Of a DNA stretch of 64,000 nt, positions 57,556-64,000 are shown one piece after another. Origin of the DNA: Steromphala cineraria (lineage: Eukaryota; Mollusca; Gastropoda; Trochida; Trochidae); assembly GCA_916613615.1 (NCBI GenBank), contig OU744720.1, forward strand, positions 5,311,749-5,375,748. The letters are read 5' to 3'. The notes beneath the pieces are model-generated. The model saw only the letters and a program-made list of their open reading frames with translations. It was not told where the DNA came from and ran no database searches. Numbering within the stretch: the stretch's first letter is position 1; each line of letters begins with the position of its first letter. The position numbers and the translations under genes are program-made.

Positions 57556-59598
57556 AATGCTTTCCGCGTTATCTTTGTAATTCCGGTTTATTCCAGAGTT
57601 TGTCGCGACAAAAATGTTGTCGATAACAAACAAATTTTACATATAAAGTTCATATTTTACATACTATTGAGTAACACTTTGGAAATTTTCAGGTTAAAAA
57701 TTTCAATTTGAGATTTTGAAAATCCAATGGAATTTTTTATTCCGACAGAATTTTTCCAATGGAATTTTTTATTCCGGCGGAATTTTTCCAACGCACCGAT
57801 GGAATTTTTTCGATGGAATTTTTCCAATGGAATTTTTTTTCAATTGAAATGTTTTTCAAAGTTTTGACAATTCAATGCAGCTTGAGTTAAGAGGTAAATT
57901 TAAACTTTGGAAAGATTGTAACTTTGAAATGATATATTGTTGTAGATAATATATTGATTTTGACTGTTATTAGTTTTGTTTAAATGTTGACTATGAAAAA
58001 AAATTATTTGATGAAATGTTGACTTTGAAAAGTAATAACTTGGTGAAATGTTGACTTTGAAAAGAAATAGATTAGTGAAATAATGACTTTGAAGAGGAAC
58101 AATTAAAACATTTCAACATTTCACTATTTATTACTTTTCAAAGTCAACATTTCATGAAATTATTACTTTTCAAAGTCAATATTTCATCAAATTATTACTT
58201 TTCAAAGTCAACATTTCAGCAATTTTTTTCTTTTTAAATTCAACGCTTCATCTAACTATTTCTTTTCAACTTAACATTTCTTAAAATTAGTTCTATCTAA
58301 AGTTATCATTTCACCAAACTATATTTCTTTTCAAAGTCAACATTTCATGAAATTATCACTTTTCAAAGTAAACATTTCATCAAAGATTTACTTTTCAAAG
58401 TCAACATTTCACTGATTATTACTTTTCAAAGTCAACATTTCATGAAATTATTACTTTTCAAAGTCAACATTTCATCAAATTATTACTTTTCAAAGTCAAC
58501 ATTTCATGAAATTATCACTTTTCAAAGTCAACATTTCATCATATATATACTTTTCAAAGTCATCATTTCAGCAATTTTTCCTGTCAACGTTTTATCAAAC
58601 TATTTTTTCAAAGTCAACGTTTTATCAAACTATTTCTTTTCAAAGTCAACATTTCTTGAAATTAGTTCTATCTAAAGTCATCATTTCACCAAACTTATTT
58701 GTTTTCAAAGTCAACATTTCACTGATTATTACTTTTCAAAGTCAACATTTCATGAAATTATTACTTTTCAAAGTCAACATTTCATCAAATTATTACTTTT
58801 CAAAGTCAACATTTCATGAAATTATCACTTTTCAAAGTCAACATTTCATCATATATATACTTTTCAAAGTCATCATTTCAGCAATTTTTCCTGTCAACGT
58901 TTTATCAAACTATTTTTTCAAAGTCAACGTTTTATCAAACTATTTCTTTTCAAAGTCAACATTTCTTGAAATTAGTTCTATCTAAAGTCATCATTTCACC
59001 AAACTTATTTGTTTTCAAAGTCATCATTTCACTAATTGTTCCTCTTCAAAGTCATTATTTCACTAATCTATTTCTTTTCAAAGTCAACATTTCACCAATG
59101 TTATTACTTTTCATAGTCAACATTTAAACAAAACTAATAACAGTCAAAATCAATATATTATCTAAAACAATATATCATTTCAAAGTTACAATCTTTCCAA
59201 AGTTTAAATTTACCTCTTAACTCAAGCTGCATTGAATTGTCAAAACTTTGAAAAACATTTCAATTGAAAAAAAATTCCATTGGAAAAATAAATTCCGTTG
59301 GAAAAATTCCGTCGAAAAAATTCCATCGGAATTAAAAATTCCGTTGGAATAAAAAATTCCATTGGAAAAATTCCGTCGGAATAAAAAATTCCATTGGAAA
59401 AATTCCATTGAAAAAATTCCGTCGGAATTTTTTTTCAAAATCTCAAATTGAAATTTTTAACCTGAAAATTTCCAAAGTGTTACTCAATAGTATGTAAAAT
59501 ATGAACTTTATATGTAAAATTTGTTAGTTATCGACAACTTTTTTGTCGCGACAAACTCTGGAATAAACCGGAATTACAAAGATAACGCGGAAAGCATT
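57556..59598. mobile_element. 2.04-kb fold-back element with modular arms and internal array
   Basis: The outermost 100 bp (AATGCTTTCCGCGTTATCTT, GTAATTCCGGTTTATTCCAG, TTTGTCGCGACAAA) recur inverted at 59499-59598. The arms, about 550 bp each, continue inverted through a block of TTCCAATGGAATTTTT-type modules and CAGCTTGAGTTAAGAGGTAA to around 58105 and 59050. Between them lies a tandem array. ATATATAT flanks both sides (57548-57555, 59599-59606), which would be an 8-bp TSD but is low-complexity. No protein is encoded. The design (long fold-back arms built of short repeats) is typical of Foldback/Mutator-like non-autonomous elements; the superfamily is inference. Confidence 0.85.
58105..59130 (+). 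repeat. ~32-bp tandem array with 310-bp higher-order repeat
   Basis: Units approximate TTTCATCAAATTATTACTTT plus TCAAAGTCAACA. A 310-bp block beginning near 58400 is repeated almost exactly near 58710, for example ATGAAATTATTACTTTTCAA at 58441/58442 and again 310 bp on. Open frames here encode only the repeated translation of this unit and are not genes. Confidence 0.9.
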
Positions 59599-59811
59599 AT
59601 ATATATAAGTCGTTTCATACAGCTCCATCATTATGAACCTTATCCTAGAATGATTTCATAAGCCTTGTTGGGACATTGGGGATCATTTGACAGGTACTTC
59701 AGGAGGTGGTCAGTCTTCAAACACTTTGTGGTGATAGTCAGCAGTTTGAATTTGATTAACAGGGACCAAGTGTAGCTGTCAAAGAACTGGTGATATACAC
59801 TTTGATATGCA

Positions 59812-60130
59812 CTGGCAGCAGTATTTTGGATAACTTGAGGACATTAGAGTTGTGAAAATGGCGGCAATATGCTGGATAACTTGACGACATTAGAGCTAAA
59901 AAAATGGCAACAGTATTCTGGATAACTTGCAGACAATAGAGCTTGGAAAATAGCAGCAGTATCCTTGATAACTTGAAGATATAACATATGAGAAAACGGC
60001 AGCTGTATTCTGAAAAACTTGACATTAGAGCTGACAAAATAGCAACAGTATCATACATAACTTGAAGCAATAAAACTGAGAAAAAGCAGTATTCTGGATA
60101 ATTTGAAGACTGTAAAGCTGAGAAAATGGG
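59812..60130 (+). repeat. Degenerate ~50-bp tandem repeat
   Basis: About six or seven units follow GGCAGCAGTATTCTGGATAA, CTTGA.GACATTAGAGCTGAG, AAAAT, with indels. The open minus-strand frame here is a by-product. Confidence 0.75.
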
Positions 60131-60158
60131 TACTTACTAAGACTTAAATACTGTACAG

Positions 60159-60263
60159 ATGATTCAGTGAAGCCTCCTGATCTGATTCAGCTGACATCCA
60201 ACATATATGATCTTTTGATTGAGGAAGTTTGTCCTCATCCACGCCCTGACGTCACAGATACAG
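60159..60263 (+). CDS. Candidate internal coding exon, unknown host protein
   Basis: TACTAAG (60136-60142, close to the branch-point consensus) and CTGTACAG precede 105 nt that are open as a phase 1-1 exon, followed by GTATTG. The translation is DSVKPPDLIQLTSNIYDLLI then EEVCPHPRPDVTDT. The codon usage, GC level and matching splice phases differ from the surrounding repeats. The polypyrimidine tract is poor. I do not recognise the protein and see no neighbouring exon within a few kb. Confidence 0.35.
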
Positions 60264-60269
60264 GTATTG

Positions 60270-60889
60270 CTATCTAGCATTGGAATTAGTTTTGGAGCAT
60301 TGATATACTGAATACCATAAACATAAGAATGGAAATGTAGTTTCTCCTTATGATGTCACCAAATGGTAGCATGAACACGAGGCACCTGACTTTGATACAA
60401 ATTAAACAAGATCAAAATAAACATACCATTCGTGTGTTTTAAAACATGTCTGTAAGAAGTCACTTGAAAAAAACCAAACCGTTGTTTAAAGAATTCAAGT
60501 GATTAAAATTATCCAAAATAAACCTTTTAAATGTTTGACTTGGAACATGAAACCAACATAATTGGGTACAGCCACATAATCTGGAACATGAAATCTGCAT
60601 GACATTATGTGAAGATATACTTCAGCACGAAAAAGGGTAATTCAAACTTTGGATACCCAATGGTCAAACACACATTGGAATTTCCCTTCTGCATTTGAAT
60701 CGTTGTAACAATTTTATTTTGAAAAGATTTAAAGCACATAAACTCTGTCTATACAAAATAGACTTAATGCACTTACACTTTGGATGATATTTAGGTTTGC
60801 ATTCAGTATGTTATAAGATCCCACATATATTAATTTCCCCCTTGGCGTTCATTGAGTATGTACACATTTTCAAAGGAAAGCAATTTGTT
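60270..60889. other. No recognisable gene
   Basis: AT-rich; nothing recognised. Confidence 0.5.
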
Positions 60890-62090
60890 ATGCACATATG
60901 GACGACTGTGATATACAATTATTTAGTTACTTCCATGTGGCTATCATTCAAATAAAATGTCTCTGATGGGAACTTGCCTAGATATGCCAAAATGAATTTC
61001 AAAAGGTGCTAGACATCTATGGCAGTAACAATATTGCTGATGGCTATATGGTATTTAGTTAAGTAATATTGTATGTCAATGATTCAATAGCAGAAATTTG
61101 TTTCTCCATTTATTCAAAAAGGAGGCGATAATTAGAATGCTCTTACCATGTGTATAAATTATGCTGAAGGTTTCAAAAGGTCAAAGTGTCGAAACAAATA
61201 TTTCTAATGATAGTTTTAGATGAAAGTTGATATATCTCTTGATATCACGATTTGTACAAATTGCTTTTGTACTGTGTGACGTTTAGATAACTTGCCACGT
61301 ATTTCTTGTGTTTTAACAACTTCACTAATTTCTAGTTCTCCGGTTCCACTTTGACTGGTTAATTGCTATCGATTTCTTGTTCCCGTCATGGCCACCCCCT
61401 TCATCAGACTGTTTACAAAATAAATCTTTACTATTACATGGCGTCTCAGCTGCACATGTGGATTTCCATCACGGGCTTCCCTAGTTGTCCAGACAGGATG
61501 CTTTAGAACTGTTGTTAATTGCGCCTCAAAATATTTCAATGTGACATGTGTTATCTTGATGGTGCAGAATAGATACACTAGTTGTGATGTTAGAAGACCT
61601 ATTATGTTCAGTTCACCGCTAGATGACACATACACAATATTTCTTGTGAGGTATTCCCCTGCAACATTCATCATATCTTCTTCTTTCTATCTCATATCTT
61701 ATTGTAAATTGCTTTGAGAGAATATTTCCATCTTCAAGTTATTGTAAAGACCTCTTCAACAGCACACTTTGGTCAGTGATTTAATTAAGGACACTAATCT
61801 AAGATCTATAACCTATAATTACTAAAACTGTGTTATTTATTGTAAGTAAATCGGTTAGTGTCACCATTTACAAGAACCATTTAATAGCATCGTTATCAAT
61901 ACTAGGCCACAGGCTCATTTGTGAATCTGTCCTGACTGAAATTGGTGAACTATATAATTGTAACTTCAACATATGAGGACTCTCTTGAATCTAAACATGC
62001 TCGGGAATTTCAATTACCACAAAAACTCCTTTCCGTCCTCTTAAAAAAAACACCTGTCTTTAACACATTTTGTCAGGCGACCGTGTGACT
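60890..62090 (+). repeat. Diverged 1.2-kb duplication, copy 2
   Basis: The counterpart of 48880-50085 in the same orientation, about 12 kb away. Landmarks are GGACGACTGTGATATACA, ATGCTGAAGGTTTC, GGTTAATTGCTATCGATTTC, CTTTACTATTACATGGCGTC and CTTTAACACATTTTGTCAGG followed by CGACCGTGTGA, after which the copies diverge. Confidence 0.65.
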
Positions 62091-62129
62091 TTCATCAATT
62101 TTATTTTTTCCAATTCGACGGCACACTCT

Positions 62130-62150
62130 AAAAAAAAAAAAAAAAAAAAA
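62130..62150 (+). repeat. A21 homopolymer
   Basis: Twenty-one consecutive A residues 40 nt after the end of the duplicated block. It could be a retroposed poly(A) tail, but no TSD or retroposon body was recognised. Confidence 0.8.
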
Positions 62151-62231
62151 GGACAAATTTAAAGATATTCTTCACGGTCAAGTTGGAAAATATCATTTGG
62201 GCTATTAATGTAAGTTTTAAATTCGCATTTA

Positions 62232-62910
62232 TTATACCCCCGCCTTACAGAGTAAGCGGGGGTATATAGCGTTCATTCTGTCCGTCCGTCTGTCCGTCCG
62301 TCACAAAAGTTTGTCCGGAGTATATCGCCTAAACTATTCATGCTAGCTTCACCAAACTTCATACACTTATCAACCATGATCCCTAGATGTGCCTTTTAGG
62401 GATACACCAACAAATTATTTTTATTTTTTGCAGTTTCCATGGATATATGACTAACAAGTGATTCTATGATAAATAACTTTGTCAGGAACATAATTCCTGA
62501 AATATGCATCACAGCTTCACCAAATTTGCTACATATGTCAATCGTGATTGCTGGATATGCCTTGTTAGAGTTAACGATATATGGATTTTCTTTTCTGTGG
62601 TTTCTTTGGGAAACATGACTTACGTGACTCAAAAATAATGTCCTCAGTACATCTCGTAGAATACTCATGATAACTACCTCAAAATTGAAACAAAGATCAA
62701 CCATTATCCTAGATGTACTCTTTTAATTGTGAAACCTATTAATGAATTTAGTATTGGGGTTTCAGTGGAAAGAAGACTTACACAATGACTTACTGTATAC
62801 TCAACTATCATACAATTTTAACCAATATAAATCAGTTTTACTATTTGAAATTCTTTGAACAAAATGGGGAGCGGGGGCATATGAGCTCTGCTCGCTTCTT
62901 CACTTGTTTT
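62232..62910 (+). repeat. Dispersed repeat with CCCCCGC hairpin and GTCC-rich run
   Basis: TATACCCCCGCCTTAC..GTAAGCGGGGGTATA forms a terminal hairpin, followed by GTCCGTCCGTCTGTCCGTCC and three diverged internal units around CTTCACCAAACTT..ACA.TTATCAACCATGATCC..GATGTGCC (near 62350, 62515 and 62675). The other edge is GGGGAGCGGGGGCATATGAG near 62867. This layout is familiar from mollusc dispersed repeats. It is non-coding. Confidence 0.65.
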
Positions 62911-63454
62911 TGATAGAGTATTTGAAATATCTGTATTATAAAAATCCTACATTCCGATCCATATAATGGAATTCAGTAGATCATTTCTGTAACATTCAGA
63001 CAAGCGCTGTTTTCAAGTGCTATAGCCTTAAAGATTGACATTATCCAGACATGGTGATTTTTGCAAGAGTGATTTCATGCCAGAACAGTCACTGCTAACG
63101 ATTCGTCAAATTCATTTTTTAATGATGGAAGTTCTTGTACTTGAAGTTTGACATTGATTATTCACTGCTGGCTTCTGATAGTATATGATTTAAAACCAGT
63201 TGAGCAAATGTGCAAAATTGAAACAAACTCATCGCTCATCAAGTCGGTCTTGGCAATTGCCTGAATTGAATTAGATTGAGAGCTTAACATTGATTAACAA
63301 ATCAAAATCGAGGAACCAAATTTTTCATGGTTGACACTATTGGTCATTTTTAAGATCATATTCTGAATTGAATAACTGAATTCAATCACATGCATCGGTA
63401 TGTAGGTTGTTTTTATAATATAACACTCCATGGCATGCTAAAAGCGCAATTAGT

Positions 63455-63712
63455 CTATTGTTTATGAAAAGGCAGTTCTGAATAAATGGGTATTTCGTGT
63501 ATAAATGTATGTTTACACTGGTACAGCCGTGTTTCAATGGGTAAATTATTACATTTCACTGCTGCAGAGTAGGCAAACGATCTCCAGTCGTATCTGTCCA
63601 GTTTCACACTCGGCACTGTGAGTATCATCAGTTGCGTGGAAGGGCGATACATGCATGGCAAGTAACACTTTACCATCTCACACAGATAAGAAGGAGCGGA
63701 GTTTCTGAGGCA
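63455..63712 (-). pseudogene. LINE C-terminal tail fragment
   Basis: The minus-strand translation gives APSYLCEMVKCYLP, STQLMILTVPSVKLDRYDWR, SFAYSAAVKCNNLPIETRL and TFIHEI, which is the usual post-RT tail pattern (P.YL..L...Y.P..LRS, L.VP..K....G.RSF...A...WN.LP..LR). Only this tail is present, so it is a short 5'-truncated or decayed copy. Upstream on the same strand the frame runs straight into a tandem array. Confidence 0.65.
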
Positions 63713-63720
63713 CTGGGGAC

Positions 63721-64000
63721 CAATACACAAGACTTTGAATGTGATCATGTATCTGACCGGGAGCCAATACACAAGTCTTTGAATGTGATACCGTAACTGA
63801 TCGGGGGCCAATACACAAGACTTTGAATGTGATCCTGTATCTGATCGGGGGTCAATACACAATACTTTGAATCTGATCATGTATCTGATCGGGAGCCAAT
63901 ACACAAGTTTTTGAATGTGATACTGTATCTGATCGGGGGCTAATACACAAGACTTTGAATGTGATCCTGTATCTGATCGGGGGTCAATACACAATACTTT
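63721..64000. repeat. 44-bp tandem repeat with 132-bp higher-order unit
   Basis: Units begin CAATACACAA at 63721, 63765, 63809 and so on, with a 44-bp period, for at least six copies, and run off the window. Variants follow an A-B-C order twice: GATCATGTATCTGA, GATAC.GTA.CTGA, GATCCTGTATCTGA. This gives a 132-bp higher-order unit that is a multiple of three, so a minus-strand frame stays open across it. Confidence 0.85.

Noticed and set aside
58442..59127. Long plus-strand ORFs (up to 159 codons) with repeated FKVNISSNYYFSKSTFHEI-type peptide
   Set aside because: They are the translation of the ~32-bp tandem array inside the fold-back element, open in several frames because the array is AT-rich. 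No gene evidence.
63721..64000. Possible CRISPR array with 44-bp period
   Set aside because: The whole period is repeated with only point variants, so there are no spacers.

Overview
The window reads as a piece of an AT-rich metazoan nuclear genome, most likely a marine lophotrochozoan and plausibly a bivalve or other mollusc. This rests on spliced transposase genes with GT-AG introns, LINE and Penelope-like retroelement remnants, a PIF/Harbinger element with a MADF-BESS partner gene, FLYWCH-type sequence in a DNA transposon, and dispersed repeats of the kind starting with a C-rich/G-rich hairpin followed by GTCC-rich runs. The species assignment is inference. I see no bacterial operons, no rRNA, no convincing functional tRNA and no clearly identifiable host protein-coding gene. 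Almost everything that can be named is mobile or repetitive DNA.

Layout. 0-5 kb: diverged direct repeats split by a 1.1 kb insertion, then unannotatable AT-rich DNA. 5.0-6.3 kb: a 5'-truncated LINE. 8.5-9.7 kb: a Penelope-like element (PLE) with a broken reverse transcriptase (RT), a well-kept GIY-YIG endonuclease and a hammerhead-like 3' motif. 14.4-18.1 kb: a hairpin MITE, a 1,768 bp element with modular inverted repeats and an 8-bp target-site duplication (TSD), and a 356 bp TTAA MITE. 20.5-21.5 kb: a LINE C-terminal tail. 24.9-25.7 kb: a second modular-TIR element with a perfect 8-bp TSD, carrying a two-exon FLYWCH minigene. 26.9-30.1 kb: five near-identical 642-bp tandem units. 31.9-37.0 kb: an almost intact 5,080 bp PIF/Harbinger transposon with convergent genes for a DDE transposase (one homopolymer frameshift) and a MADF-BESS protein. 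38-54 kb: mostly diverged repeats, hairpins, paired CRE palindromes and one or two candidate host exons. 56-60 kb: a 145-bp tandem repeat, a 2.04 kb fold-back element with an internal higher-order array, and a ~50-bp degenerate repeat. 60-64 kb: a good candidate host exon, the second copy of a diverged duplication, a GTCC-rich dispersed repeat, a LINE tail and a 44-bp repeat with 3-unit higher-order structure running off the end.

How the parts relate. The Harbinger element is the only unit whose genes clearly work together: transposase plus DNA-binding MADF-BESS partner between 43-bp TIRs. The most unusual theme is a set of terminal inverted repeats built from short tandem modules. Two elements share a GGACAAAA-like half-module but differ in the second half, both have 8-bp TSDs, and one carries FLYWCH sequence, which together point to a Mutator-like (MULE) system. 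The 2 kb fold-back at 57.6-59.6 kb may be a third architecture of the same general type.
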